Of a stretch of DNA of 52,876 nucleotides, positions 33,309 through 43,194 are shown piece after piece (positions within the stretch are counted from its first letter, which is position 1; every line of letters begins with the position of its first letter). Origin of the DNA: Bacteroidota bacterium. GTDB taxonomy: Bacteria > Bacteroidota > Bacteroidia > Cytophagales > Cyclobacteriaceae. The stretch is from positions 1-52,876 of the forward strand of contig JAJRQT010000175.1 in assembly GCA_024280115.1 (NCBI GenBank). The letters are read 5' to 3'. Below the pieces are notes generated by a model, which saw only the letters and a program-made list of their open reading frames with translations, was not told the origin of the DNA and searched no databases. A program made the translations under genes and the position numbers.

Positions 33309-35297
33309 TTATCGATACTTATTATCTATCGTAATTCCAGGCCAGGTATCAGTGCGGAATGGTACTGCCGGAAGCCCTTCCAGGTTGTACAAATTCAGAT
33401 CATCAGGGTTATTGGCCCATCCGTACCGTACTGCAACCGGTTTGTCAACATCATCACAAGTGACGATAATTTTATCTCCGGAAATATGCACCTTTGCCCA
33501 ATGAAAAACTTTATCTTTTCCAGCAACTGTAAAGCCGTTGACATAACCATATTTATCCTTTATATATAACCCAGATCCAATGTTATCAAACGATATTATG
33601 GCAAAATTCCTATCTATTTTCATCTCTTTAAATGTTGGCCCTGAATAAACAACATCCTGGTTATATGCAATTTTTAGTGCACTCAACGCTAATCTCCTTC
33701 CTACATCCTGCTTATTTTTCGGATGAATATCACCTGCCTCACCAATATCGATTATGGTTGCCATGCCCGTATTTGGCAATGACAATGTCATGGTTTGGGC
33801 TTCCCGTAATTCTGCCCAGGCACTTTCGCCAGGTTCTTCGGAAGGAGCCATAAAATTTGCCAATTGTACAAAGAAAAATGGGAAATCACCCTGCCCCCAT
33901 TCCTCACGCCAGTTTGTAATCATGTTAGGAAATAAAGTTCTGTACTGATATGCACGATTGGCATTTGACTCCCCCTGATACCATATCGCCCCTTTAATTG
34001 CAAATGGAATTAAAAGATTAATCATACCATTGTATAAAAGCGAGGGCATATTATTCGGGCCAAAGCTCGTGGAGAAATCACCTTTCCCAACCTTGAATTT
34101 CCATGTACCGGACAAGCCTATCTTTTTATTATCGAGCTTCACAAACATTTCCTCCGGTTTCCCCCAGATACCTCCGCCCCCGCCATTATCTTCAACCCGT
34201 ACAACCAATATATTTTTTCCAACTTTGAACGCTTCCGCATCAGGAAGATAAATCCGGGATTCATTGTACTTTTGAAATGTCCTACCAATTTCTTTCCCGT
34301 TTATATAGGTAATATCGGAATCATCGATAGGCCCCAAATGAATTTCTATCTTGCCCAATAGATCCATCGGTTCCAACTCGAATTCCTTTTGAAACCAAAG
34401 GATTCCATCCAATCCTTTCAAACCCGCAGATTCCCACAATTGAGGGATTTTCATTTCTTTCCACGAATTGAAGTTTGTATTTGGAACCGCCCAAACCGGT
34501 GAACCATCTTTCATACCAAGGTCTTCATCGGGTAGTGGCCCGGCGATTGCTTCCAGTTTTTTACGGAGATTTGCGACCATGGCATCTTCGTCAAATTCTT
34601 CAAGCTCATTTTCAATTCCTTCAAAACCTTCTATTTGCTCTATGGAATGAGCGCTTGTCCAGGTTTCCACATTGGTGCCTCCCCAAGAGGTGTGTATCAA
34701 GCCGATGGGAACATCGAGTTCATTATTCAATTTTCTACCAAAGAAATATCCTACCGCTGAAAATGACGGTGCACTTTCAGGGCTGCACACCATCCACCCT
34801 TCAGAATTGCAATCTTCCAGTGGCTTTGTACTGGTTTTTTTCCGAACGGTAAATAACCTGATTCTTGGGAATTTGGCATTGGAGATTTCTTCCTTAGCAT
34901 TGTTAGCCGAATTAAGAGCAAATTCCATATTGGACTGCCCGGAGCATATCCATACGTCACCCACCAGGATGTTGGTCAGCACAATTTCATTATCTCCTTT
35001 CACAACCAATTCGAAAGGCCCTCCGGCGGGCATTGATTTAAGTTCCGTTTGCCATTTACCCTTTTTGTCCGCTCTCAGGTTTGTTGTATCTCCATGAAAA
35101 ATAATTATGATTTTTTCCTTTTTATCAGCCCATCCCCAGATCTTTATGGGAATATCTCTTTGCAACACCATGTTGCTGGAAAATACTTTTGGCAGCTTTA
35201 CCTTGGCTTTTGTCGTATAAATGGAAGATAAAAAAAAGAATAATAATACTGATAGAATTCTTAATTGTCCTGAATATTGCCTTTTTGAAAAAATCAT
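33309..35297 (-). CDS. Sialate O-acetylesterase-like secreted esterase
   Basis: It probably removes O-acetyl groups from sialic acid or plant polysaccharide sugars. A signal peptide (ILSVLLFFFLSSIYTTKA) leads into a 662-residue SGNH-hydrolase protein. Catalytic Ser122 sits in CSGQSNMEFAL, a second conserved block is IKGAIWYQGESNA, and Asp523/His525 in DIHPKNK complete the triad. A beta-sandwich of the glycoside hydrolase 2 type (about 280-395, with LDGILWFQKEFEL and YINGKEIGRT) is inserted, as usual in this family. It has its own promoter. Confidence 0.88.
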   Translation of the reverse strand: MIFSKRQYSGQLRILSVLLFFFLSSIYTTKAKVKLPKVFSSNMVLQRDIPIKIWGWADKKEKIIIIFHGDTTNLRADKKGKWQTELKSMPAGGPFELVVKGDNEIVLTNILVGDVWICSGQSNMEFALNSANNAKEEISNAKFPRIRLFTVRKKTSTKPLEDCNSEGWMVCSPESAPSFSAVGYFFGRKLNNELDVPIGLIHTSWGGTNVETWTSAHSIEQIEGFEGIENELEEFDEDAMVANLRKKLEAIAGPLPDEDLGMKDGSPVWAVPNTNFNSWKEMKIPQLWESAGLKGLDGILWFQKEFELEPMDLLGKIEIHLGPIDDSDITYINGKEIGRTFQKYNESRIYLPDAEAFKVGKNILVVRVEDNGGGGGIWGKPEEMFVKLDNKKIGLSGTWKFKVGKGDFSTSFGPNNMPSLLYNGMINLLIPFAIKGAIWYQGESNANRAYQYRTLFPNMITNWREEWGQGDFPFFFVQLANFMAPSEEPGESAWAELREAQTMTLSLPNTGMATIIDIGEAGDIHPKNKQDVGRRLALSALKIAYNQDVVYSGPTFKEMKIDRNFAIISFDNIGSGLYIKDKYGYVNGFTVAGKDKVFHWAKVHISGDKIIVTCDDVDKPVAVRYGWANNPDDLNLYNLEGLPAVPFRTDTWPGITIDNKYR

Positions 35298-35323
35298 TGC
35301 TTTTGGGTTTTATATGTTTCTTA

Positions 35324-35354
35324 CAAATCTATTTGTTATAGGGTAAAAGGCAAA
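35324..35354 (-). promoter_or_regulatory. Esterase gene promoter
   Basis: On the minus strand TTTG (35351-35354), 19 bases, TAGATTTG (35324-35331), about 27 bases before the start codon. Confidence 0.6.
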
Positions 35355-35439
35355 CTCGAATTAAATTATAATATATATATGATATTCTTTTTTTACGTTC
35401 TAATCCTGATATCATTTTGATTTTTTTGTCATCAACAAT

Positions 35440-37086
35440 ATGAAGCGGCTTACCCTCATTTTACTTTTATCGTCTTACTGCTATACATCTATTGCAATGC
35501 AAGCAATGTACATATCTGTAAAGCCTGTCTCATGTCAAAGTTATACCTATGAAGTGGAAATAACACTTAGCTTGTTTTCAGGGGATATTCTTTTTGGGGG
35601 AATGGAACTTAATTACGGAGATGGAATTATTGAAGAAATTCCCTTAAGTGATTATCGTTCAATTACCATTGATAATGAAATTCAAACCAGGTTCTTTGTA
35701 CAGAAACATTCATTTAGCGGCCCGGGGATTTATAACATCAGTGTCAGGTTTTTCAATCGTGGCCCTGATATAAAAAATATGGATAACTCTGTAAATACGC
35801 CTATGCGTATAGAGATGATGATCAATATTGATCCGTTTTTAGGCTGCAATCAAACTCCAAAGCTTGAAAATATTCCAACAATTTCTAAAATGGCGTCATC
35901 CTATTTTTACGATTTTTCTTTCATTGACAAAGAAAATGACTCAATCTCATTTCATTTTACCGAGCCTTTACAAATGGCAAATACACCGGTGGTGAATTAT
36001 TGGCTACCCAGCGAAAAGGACGAAACACAAATCAGGAAAATCAACAAAATATCCATAGATCCGTTTAACGGCTTCTTGTTATGGAATATAAAAGAGCTGG
36101 ATGGGAGCTATTCTGTGGCGTTTAAAGTGAATGAATGGAGAAAAGTGGATGGAGTTTATTATCAGATCAGCAGCTCAACCATGGACTACTTGATCAATCT
36201 TTATCAAACAAGTAACAAGTACGCAGAGATAACCGGCCTTCAGGATACAGCTATTATTGCAGGAAATAATTTCTCTGAAATCATCACGATTTCCGATCCC
36301 GATGGAGACTCTATTCGCGCAAGTATGTACGGAGATTTTTTCAAACTGATGGATATCCCGCCAAATGAAGACATAGAATTTTTCCCCGGACCGATTGAGG
36401 AAATTATCAATTTTACTCCATTACCCGAACATGTACGATCCAAACCCTATAAAGCAATTTACTCAGCCACAGACAAAAATGACTCACTTTGTTCGCTGAA
36501 TAATACAGAATCCATGTATATATGGATAACAGATCGCGATCATGAACCGCGGCCACCGGAAAATTTCATTGGTCAGGCCTTGTCAACAGATTTGGTGAAT
36601 ATTCACTGGAATGACAGTGAAGATGAATTGGGATATATTGTAGAGCGGGCAGACATGCATTTTTCGGAATTTGAACGGCTTGCAATTCTACCGGCAAATA
36701 CTACATTTTTCAATGATTCTAGTGTCGTTGAAAATAACACCTATCAATATAGAATAACAGCCGCAGGAACTAAAATGTCTGCGTCCCGAACAGCAGAGAT
36801 TACTACTCCAGATATTGTCACAGCGCTCAATGTTGGAGATTTTGATGATGAACTGAAAATCTTTCCAAATCCAGGTGATGGGAATTTCAGTATTATCAAT
36901 TTCGGTGATTTTACAAAAATAGAAATGATTGATCTTACAGGTAAAAAAGTATGGGGGAGGCAGATTATTAACCCTGTTGTACAAAGTCAATCCCTATTGA
37001 TTTCAACAGGGCTTTCAAGGGGTATTTATATTTTGAATTTAGTATCTAAAAACAAAAATTACAGTGAGAAGATTATTATCAATTGA
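35440..37086 (+). CDS. Secreted protein with T9SS type A sorting domain
   Basis: This 548-residue exported protein begins with a signal peptide (MKRLTLILLLSSYCYTSIA). The body is beta-rich, with cadherin- or PKD-like segments (ISDPDGDSI near 285) and a fibronectin type III-like unit (about 378-460). The last 80 residues are a type IX secretion sorting domain: KIFPNPGDGNFSI, then MIDLTGKKVW and LSRGIYILNL, ending KIIIN. It should be secreted or anchored at the cell surface by the T9SS. Binding partner unknown; it may be an adhesin or gliding-related protein. It is divergent from the esterase gene. Confidence 0.85.
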   Translation: MKRLTLILLLSSYCYTSIAMQAMYISVKPVSCQSYTYEVEITLSLFSGDILFGGMELNYGDGIIEEIPLSDYRSITIDNEIQTRFFVQKHSFSGPGIYNISVRFFNRGPDIKNMDNSVNTPMRIEMMINIDPFLGCNQTPKLENIPTISKMASSYFYDFSFIDKENDSISFHFTEPLQMANTPVVNYWLPSEKDETQIRKINKISIDPFNGFLLWNIKELDGSYSVAFKVNEWRKVDGVYYQISSSTMDYLINLYQTSNKYAEITGLQDTAIIAGNNFSEIITISDPDGDSIRASMYGDFFKLMDIPPNEDIEFFPGPIEEIINFTPLPEHVRSKPYKAIYSATDKNDSLCSLNNTESMYIWITDRDHEPRPPENFIGQALSTDLVNIHWNDSEDELGYIVERADMHFSEFERLAILPANTTFFNDSSVVENNTYQYRITAAGTKMSASRTAEITTPDIVTALNVGDFDDELKIFPNPGDGNFSIINFGDFTKIEMIDLTGKKVWGRQIINPVVQSQSLLISTGLSRGIYILNLVSKNKNYSEKIIIN

Positions 37087-37119
37087 TTCATACTGTCTGC
37101 AAAACCTTAGCCTGTCATA

Positions 37120-38418
37120 TCAATTCCTCATCATCAACCATTTGAATAGGATCTTATAATTGACCTTTGCTCCATGCATTAATATGCCAATCCTGTAAAT
37201 TCTGCCTGCCAGCCAGGTTGTGAAAATAAAACCAATTACCAGGCTAATCATAGAAAGTACAATATGCCAAACCGGTGGATCAAACGGCATGCGCATCATC
37301 ATAACCACGGGAGAGGTAAACGGAATTATAGAGGCCCAAAAAGCAAGGCTACCATGAGGATCACGCAATATCGCTGTCAAAAGTACAATCGACAATATGA
37401 GTGGTAGCGTTATGGGCAGCTGAAATTGCTGGGCATCAGCATCATTATCCACTGCAGAACCAACTGCTGCAAACAGAGATCCATAAAAAAGATAAGCTCC
37501 TAAAAAGTAAAATAAAAATGTACCCAGCATCAATGGAAAATTGATGGTATTTATTTTTTCGAAAATCTCTGTCATATCAGCATCAGCGTTCGGTGTCGCA
37601 TCCGTATTTTGAGCCAATTCAATTTGTTTTGACTTCGAAATATCAATATCATAAAATGTGAGTACTCCCTGGTAAATTACAAAAGTCAAAATAACCCAAA
37701 GTAATAACTGAGTCAAGCCTACTGCCCCAATGCCTATAATCTTTCCCATCATCAACTGAAATGGTTTCACAGAAGAAATAATTACCTCAACAATTCGGCT
37801 CGTCTTTTCTTCAATCACACCCCTCAATGTCTGTACTCCATACAGGAAAATAAAGAAATAGATGAGCATTGCAGCAATATATCCAACTGCGGTAGCCACG
37901 CCAACATTTCCTTCTTTTTCTCCTTTATCAGTAATATTTATAATATTGAGGTCTATATCTGTTTTAATTTTATCAAGTTTTTCCTGGTCAATTCCGGATT
38001 GATCAAGTTTTATGTTTTCGATTTCATTTTTCAAAAACCGCTCAAGTGATACCTGAATCTCGATACTTGGATTATTCTCAGCAAAAAAGGTAATACCGGT
38101 AGGATTGTCTAAATCAAGTTTTGGTATAAAAAGCAATCCATAAGAATTATTGGAATTTAAGTCACTTTTGGCGTCATCTAACGAATTATCCAGATAACTG
38201 AAAGATACGGAACCCGTGCCTTCAAATTTTCCTCTGAAATATCCACTTTCATCCAGTACTTCTATAACCTTTTCATCTCCCTCTCTCGATGCCAGCCAAA
38301 TTGGAATTACACCAACCAACCCAAACAATATGGGCCCTAATAAGCTCATGATGATGAAAGACTTCTTTCTGACTCTTGTCAGATACTCTCTTCGAATGAT
38401 TAATCCAATTTTATGCAT
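37120..38418 (-). CDS. ABC-2 type transporter permease (NatB-like)
   Basis: This is the membrane subunit paired with the upstream ATPase. A first membrane helix (SFIIMSLLGPILFGLVGVIPIW) is followed by a large extracytoplasmic domain (about 50-185), then five membrane segments to residue 420. This is the layout of NatB/YhaP exporters. ATG 38418 has AGGAGG 5 bases upstream, inside the ATPase gene; a GTG two codons earlier is less likely. The gene overlaps the ATPase stop by 8 bases, so translation is probably coupled. Substrate unknown. Confidence 0.88.
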   Translation of the reverse strand: MHKIGLIIRREYLTRVRKKSFIIMSLLGPILFGLVGVIPIWLASREGDEKVIEVLDESGYFRGKFEGTGSVSFSYLDNSLDDAKSDLNSNNSYGLLFIPKLDLDNPTGITFFAENNPSIEIQVSLERFLKNEIENIKLDQSGIDQEKLDKIKTDIDLNIINITDKGEKEGNVGVATAVGYIAAMLIYFFIFLYGVQTLRGVIEEKTSRIVEVIISSVKPFQLMMGKIIGIGAVGLTQLLLWVILTFVIYQGVLTFYDIDISKSKQIELAQNTDATPNADADMTEIFEKINTINFPLMLGTFLFYFLGAYLFYGSLFAAVGSAVDNDADAQQFQLPITLPLILSIVLLTAILRDPHGSLAFWASIIPFTSPVVMMMRMPFDPPVWHIVLSMISLVIGFIFTTWLAGRIYRIGILMHGAKVNYKILFKWLMMRN

Positions 38419-39325
38419 GGTCACCTCCTTGCACCGTAGAAATGAAAATTTCGTTCATACTGGGAATTTTTTCAATAAACGAATGTACTTCGACTTTATC
38501 AATCAACGTTTTTAATAGCTCGTTAGGGCTTTTACCATTGACAATTTTTATCGAAGTCCTATAAAACCCATCCTCCAACTGCTCCTGGTTTTTTAAATCA
38601 AACCCATCATCCAATTCACTTATCAGTTTCTTATGTTCAACTTCAAATGTATTTGTTTTGTAATCTTCTTTGATCGTTTTCTTTGATCCTTCAAGTATTA
38701 TTTCCGCTTTGTTTATCAATACAATATGATCGCACAATTCTTCTACTGATTCCATACGGTGTGTTGAGAAAATGATTGTATTTCCCTCCTTTGCAAGATT
38801 TAATATTTCATCCTTGATAATATTGACATTAATAGGGTCAAAACCGGAAAAAGGTTCGTCGAGAATTATGAGTTTGGGTTTGTGAAGAACTGTAATAATG
38901 AACTGTATCTTCTGCTGCATACCTTTGGAAAGGTCCTCCACTTTTTTACCCCACCAACCCGCAATATCAAATTTTCTGAACCATATCTTTATTTGCTCCA
39001 TGGCTTCCTTTTTAGAAAGTCCTTTTAGCTGAGCCAGGTAGAGGAGATGTTCACCCACTTTCATTTTTTTGTATAATCCCCGCTCTTCAGGTAAATATCC
39101 GATTGTTTGAATATGCTTTATATTCAATGGTTCATCGTTAATTTTTATAGACCCCTGGTCCGCTGCTATAATCTGCGTAATGATTCTGATTAAGGTGGTT
39201 TTTCCGGCGCCATTCGGGCCCAGAAGGCCAAAAATAGACCCCTCTGGAATTGAAAGGTTGATGTCAATTAAAGCCTTGAAATCTCCATAGGCTTTATAAG
39301 TGTTTTCTACTGTGAGGATATTCAA
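38411..39325 (-). CDS. ABC transporter ATP-binding protein (NatA-like)
   Basis: It powers the permease encoded next. Walker A is GPNGAGKTT (36-44), Q-loop region YLPEERGLYKKM, signature LSKGMQQK, Walker B KLIILDEPFSGFDP, and H-loop STHRM. At 304 residues it has the extra C-terminal domain typical of drug or sodium exporters. It begins at TTG 39325; no upstream ATG fits the conserved NILTVENTYKAYG start. Confidence 0.92.
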   Translation of the reverse strand: MNILTVENTYKAYGDFKALIDINLSIPEGSIFGLLGPNGAGKTTLIRIITQIIAADQGSIKINDEPLNIKHIQTIGYLPEERGLYKKMKVGEHLLYLAQLKGLSKKEAMEQIKIWFRKFDIAGWWGKKVEDLSKGMQQKIQFIITVLHKPKLIILDEPFSGFDPINVNIIKDEILNLAKEGNTIIFSTHRMESVEELCDHIVLINKAEIILEGSKKTIKEDYKTNTFEVEHKKLISELDDGFDLKNQEQLEDGFYRTSIKIVNGKSPNELLKTLIDKVEVHSFIEKIPSMNEIFISTVQGGDHA

Positions 39326-39416
39326 TGGTCAGTGTCTTTAATTGATGTCGGTGAAAAAGAAAAAATATATGCTAATTAATCAAAAATAGCGTGACTTAAA
39401 ATTAAACTGTAATAAT

Positions 39417-40310
39417 TCACCTTGACGCTGAATTTTTAAAGATGATATTACCAACAGCTACATCTACATTGAAATTTATATAATTATCTTGATTTTCATC
39501 AAAATTCAGCGTGACAAATTCATTGTTGGTGGAACTCTTAAATCTCCGGGGCATCTTTACATGGCAAAGAGGTGAATCATTGATATTGATCTTTACAGGA
39601 ATATTTTCATCAGGTAAAATAATGACCAATTTCCCAGCCCCTACCATTGCAACCACTTCAGTATGAATGACTTTAGCACCACCAAAATCCATCTGAACCT
39701 TTCCAAAACCCACATCGGCGATGATATTTTTAGAATTGCATAAATAAAGATTTTTTGCGATGAGCGACCCCATATCAACTTTCACGGAAAATGTATCCAT
39801 CTCCAGTTTATTTCCAAAACCTTCATCGTAGTTGATGCTAACATTGGCACTGCCCGTATTAATTTTTAGCTTTTCAACAGGTAAATCAGAAAGGTTTATA
39901 TAAGTGTCGCCAACTGCATAATTGAGGTATAAATTCATCGGTTTTAGCTTTGACAGATAAACCTTCCATGTATAATCATCAACAGATTGATAACCAAACA
40001 TCCTGCTTGATAAGGTTGTACCCAATGAGCTACTTTTTGCTTCATCAAGATTTACCTGAACCTTTTTGGTGCGGTCAACGATACTTTCATTGTAACTGGG
40101 TTTTATATTGCCCTTGGTTTCACTATATATATTCATCAAGCCAGCTTCATTTCCAGGCTCAATGAAACAATGCCCATTGGTCGTATTCAGGCAAAAATTT
40201 ACTTTATCAAAATTCTGATTATCTAAAACCGTGTAGGAATTATTTAACTGTGCATGCAGAGCAAAACTTGTAACAGATACAAATGCTAGTAATAAACCAT
40301 TTCTCCACAT
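39417..40310 (-). CDS. Secreted beta-rich protein of unknown function
   Basis: This 297-residue protein has a signal peptide (LLLAFVSVTSFALHAQ). The mature part is a regular run of short beta strands, with repeats such as KLKINTGSANVSINYDEG and SKNIIADVGFGKVQMDFGGA. This suggests a right-handed beta structure like the DUF4097 or toast-rack domains of cell-envelope proteins. No catalytic motif is seen. It lies upstream of the ABC exporter on the same strand, 91 bases away; co-transcription is possible. Confidence 0.65.
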   Translation of the reverse strand: MWRNGLLLAFVSVTSFALHAQLNNSYTVLDNQNFDKVNFCLNTTNGHCFIEPGNEAGLMNIYSETKGNIKPSYNESIVDRTKKVQVNLDEAKSSSLGTTLSSRMFGYQSVDDYTWKVYLSKLKPMNLYLNYAVGDTYINLSDLPVEKLKINTGSANVSINYDEGFGNKLEMDTFSVKVDMGSLIAKNLYLCNSKNIIADVGFGKVQMDFGGAKVIHTEVVAMVGAGKLVIILPDENIPVKININDSPLCHVKMPRRFKSSTNNEFVTLNFDENQDNYINFNVDVAVGNIIFKNSASR

Positions 40311-40370
40311 AACACAAAATACGTCAATGCAGAATAAAGGTTACGAATACTCTTAAAATTTATTGCCCGC

Positions 40371-41492
40371 TTAAAAGAATTCCTTCATCCGGTCAAAAAA
40401 TGACCGTTCATTCCTGCCCGGTTTAGGAGTGAAATTTGGAGATTCCCTCAATCTTTCCAGTGTCGTTTTTTCTTCTTTAGAAACCTGCTTGGGAGTCCAG
40501 ATATTTACGTGGATCAATTGATCTCCTGAACCATAACCATTTATATCATTGATGCCTTTACCTCTCAAGCGCAGAATCCTGCCCGATTGTGTTCCCGGCT
40601 CTATTTTGATCTTAACCTTACCATCAATAGTTGGTATTTCTACCGATGTACCGAGTACTGCGTCCACAAAATTAAGATACAAGTCATAGACTATATTATT
40701 ACCTTCTCGTTTCAGAAGCTCATCCGGTTTTTCTTCGACTAAAATCAGCAAGTCTCCCGGAGGGCCTCCATTCGGACCATAATTGCCTTTTCCTGACATG
40801 GAAAGCTGCATGCCTTCTTCCACTCCTCCCGGAATTTTTATATCAATAAGTTCCTCTTTCTGCATTAAACCGCTATTGTCAACTCCGTGAGGTCGCTTAT
40901 CAATAATTTTGCCCGAGCCATTACAGGTATGGCAAGTTGATGCAGATACCATTTGACCCAGCATTGTATTCACTACCTTTCTCATCTGCCCGGTACCACC
41001 ACAAGTCTGGCAATTTTTGTAGGTAACGCCGTCAGCCACTACTAACCTGTTGACCTTGATTTTCTTTTCAGCTCCATGAGCTATTTCATCAAGGTTTAAT
41101 TTTATTTTAATTCTTAGATTAGAGCCTCGCCTTCCTGAGCTACGTCTTGTGGAACCTCCTCCTCCAAAGAAACTTTCGAAAGGATTGTGTCCACCAAATA
41201 CATCACCAAATTGAGAAAATATATCGTCCATGGACATGCCTCCGCCACCACCAAATCCGCCGGCTCCACGCATTCCTTCGTGCCCAAACCGATCGTATTG
41301 CTGTCGTTTCTGATCATCGCTCAAAACCTCGTAAGCTTCTGCTGCTTCTTTGAACTTCTCCTCCGCTTCCGGATTATCAGGGTTTTTATCAGGATGGTAT
41401 TTAACTGCTATCTTCCTGTACGCCTTTTTTATCTCATCTTTTGGGGTAGATTTCCCAACTCCTAATATTTCGTAATAATCCCTTTTCGCCAT
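40371..41492 (-). CDS. dnaJ: Chaperone DnaJ with only one zinc centre
   Basis: This Hsp40 co-chaperone stimulates DnaK ATPase. The J-domain has HPD (33-35), and a Gly/Phe-rich linker spans 75-115. The zinc region holds only two CxxCxGxG motifs (CQTCGGTG 161-168 and CHTCNGSG 187-194), where canonical DnaJ has four. The missing first and fourth motifs would form zinc centre I; their places are taken by VNRLVVADGVTYKN and DKRPHGVDNSG. The C-terminal substrate-binding domains are complete. At 373 residues length is normal. It starts 2 bases after grpE. Confidence 0.93.
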   Translation of the reverse strand: MAKRDYYEILGVGKSTPKDEIKKAYRKIAVKYHPDKNPDNPEAEEKFKEAAEAYEVLSDDQKRQQYDRFGHEGMRGAGGFGGGGGMSMDDIFSQFGDVFGGHNPFESFFGGGGSTRRSSGRRGSNLRIKIKLNLDEIAHGAEKKIKVNRLVVADGVTYKNCQTCGGTGQMRKVVNTMLGQMVSASTCHTCNGSGKIIDKRPHGVDNSGLMQKEELIDIKIPGGVEEGMQLSMSGKGNYGPNGGPPGDLLILVEEKPDELLKREGNNIVYDLYLNFVDAVLGTSVEIPTIDGKVKIKIEPGTQSGRILRLRGKGINDINGYGSGDQLIHVNIWTPKQVSKEEKTTLERLRESPNFTPKPGRNERSFFDRMKEFF

Positions 41493-41494
41493 AC

Positions 41495-42118
41495 CTATGC
41501 TCCTAAAACAACTTTCGCAAACCGGATGACCTTATCATCCAGGTAAAATCCCTTCTCCACTACATCAATAATTTTGCCTTTCAACTTCTTCTTATCCACC
41601 GGCATCTGGCTGATTGCTTCATGATATTCTGTATTGAAATCAGAACCCTTTTTATCCTCCATGGGTTTCAAACCATTCTTCTGCAGGATATTGTTGAATT
41701 TATTGTATATCAAATCAAAACCTTCTTTTGAAGCCTTGTGATCTTCGCTTTCTTCCAATGCTTTCTGGGCTCTCTCAAAATCATCAATTACCGGAAGTAA
41801 ATCAGTCATCAAATCTTCATGAGCTGTTTTTATTAAATCTAATCGCTCTCTTGCCGTTCTTCTTCTAAAATTTTCAAATTCAGAATAAAGTCTCAGATAC
41901 TTGTCTTTAGCTTCCTGAACCTCAGCTTTCAACTTCTCAATTTCATCTTCTTTAATATTTTCATCGGCTGACTCGCCTGACACTTTTTCTTCCTCAATTT
42001 CCATGTCAGCCTGTTCTTGAGGCATTTCCTCTTCAGCCAATTCTACCTCCTTAACAGCTTCCGAGGCATCTAAGGCCTCCGGATTTTCAGCTTTTCCTTT
42101 ATCTATATCTTTTGCCAT
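41495..42118 (-). CDS. grpE: Nucleotide exchange factor GrpE
   Basis: It releases ADP from DnaK. The first 60 residues are acidic and unstructured. A long coiled coil follows (KLKAEVQEAKDKYLRLYSEFENFRRR). The C-terminal beta wing shows NGLKPMEDKKGSDFN, YHEAISQMP and VEKGFYLDDKVIRFAKVVL. At 207 residues it is normal. It is upstream of dnaJ; dnaK itself is not in the window. Confidence 0.95.
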   Translation of the reverse strand: MAKDIDKGKAENPEALDASEAVKEVELAEEEMPQEQADMEIEEEKVSGESADENIKEDEIEKLKAEVQEAKDKYLRLYSEFENFRRRTARERLDLIKTAHEDLMTDLLPVIDDFERAQKALEESEDHKASKEGFDLIYNKFNNILQKNGLKPMEDKKGSDFNTEYHEAISQMPVDKKKLKGKIIDVVEKGFYLDDKVIRFAKVVLGA

Positions 42119-42193
42119 TTTTCATTTTTATTTTGAATTAGGAGAGATAACAATCATTTTGCCAAATTATCCTATCATGACATATTGACACAA

Positions 42194-43186
42194 TTAATTG
42201 TTAATTGATCGCCAAAGCAGGTCTTTTAGCTCATCAATGCCATAATGCGTGACGGATGAAATGAAAACATATTCAATATTTTCAGGTAATTCCTTGCTGA
42301 TTTCACCAATGAGTTCATCATCTAATAAGTCAGATTTTGTAATGGCCAAAACCCGGTTCTTATCCAACAGTTCTGAGTTATATTTTCTAAGCTCCTCCAT
42401 TAGAATTTCGAAATCTTTTCCAATCTCAGCGGAGTCGGCTGGTATCATAAAAAGTAATATGGAGTTTCTTTCTATATGTCTTAAAAAACGATGTCCCAGG
42501 CCTTTCCCTTCTGCCGCTCCTTCAATTAATCCCGGAATATCGGCAACTACAAATGACTTAAAATCACGATAATTGACCACGCCCAGATTTGGGACCAGGG
42601 TTGTAAACGGATAATCGGCAATTTCCGGTTTGGCAGCTGAAATTACGGATAAAAATGTAGATTTCCCGGCATTTGGAAAACCGACGAGGCCGACATCAGC
42701 AAGCACCTTAAGTTCCAGAATAATCCATTCCTCAATACCGGGTTCGCCGGGCTGCGCATACCTTGGCGTCTGATTTGTAGGAGTCTTGAAATGATCATTT
42801 CCAAGACCGCCTTTCCCCCCGGGTGTTAGTATCGCCTCCTGTCCCTCCTCGGTTATTTCCAACATTTTTTCATTGGTCTCAGCACTTCTTGCTATAGTAC
42901 CCAAAGGCACTTCCAGAATAATATCTTTCCCATTGGTGCCAGACCGCCTCCCTCCTTCCCCAGGCTTTCCGTTCGATCCTATAACATGCTTTTTGTATTT
43001 TAGGTGAAGTAGTGTCCAGAGTTGCTGATTTCCCCTGAGAATGATATGTCCACCTCTTCCTCCGTCACCTCCATCGGGTCCTCCTTTAGGAACATATTTT
43101 TCTCTTCTGAAATGGGCAGAGCCCGCCCCTCCTGAGCCGGAACGGGAACAAAATTTTACGTAATCAATGAAATTTGGTGAAGACAA
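42194..43186 (-). CDS. obgE: GTPase ObgE/CgtA
   Basis: This essential GTPase acts in large-subunit assembly. The glycine-rich Obg fold (FIDYVKFCSRSGSGGAGS, then GGDGGRGGHIIL) is followed by the G domain with GFPNAGKST (G1), PFTTL (G2), DIPGLIEGA (G3), TKSD (G4) and a late SSV (G5). At 330 residues it lacks the extra C-terminal domain of some homologs. The start is TTG 43186; no upstream ATG is available. It follows adk by 8 bases. Confidence 0.95.
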   Translation of the reverse strand: MSSPNFIDYVKFCSRSGSGGAGSAHFRREKYVPKGGPDGGDGGRGGHIILRGNQQLWTLLHLKYKKHVIGSNGKPGEGGRRSGTNGKDIILEVPLGTIARSAETNEKMLEITEEGQEAILTPGGKGGLGNDHFKTPTNQTPRYAQPGEPGIEEWIILELKVLADVGLVGFPNAGKSTFLSVISAAKPEIADYPFTTLVPNLGVVNYRDFKSFVVADIPGLIEGAAEGKGLGHRFLRHIERNSILLFMIPADSAEIGKDFEILMEELRKYNSELLDKNRVLAITKSDLLDDELIGEISKELPENIEYVFISSVTHYGIDELKDLLWRSINN

Positions 43187-43194
43187 TTTGTATT

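Noticed and set aside
34475..35097. Long ORFs antisense to the esterase gene
   Set aside because: They are shadows of a GC-richer coding frame; the esterase frame carries the catalytic motifs.
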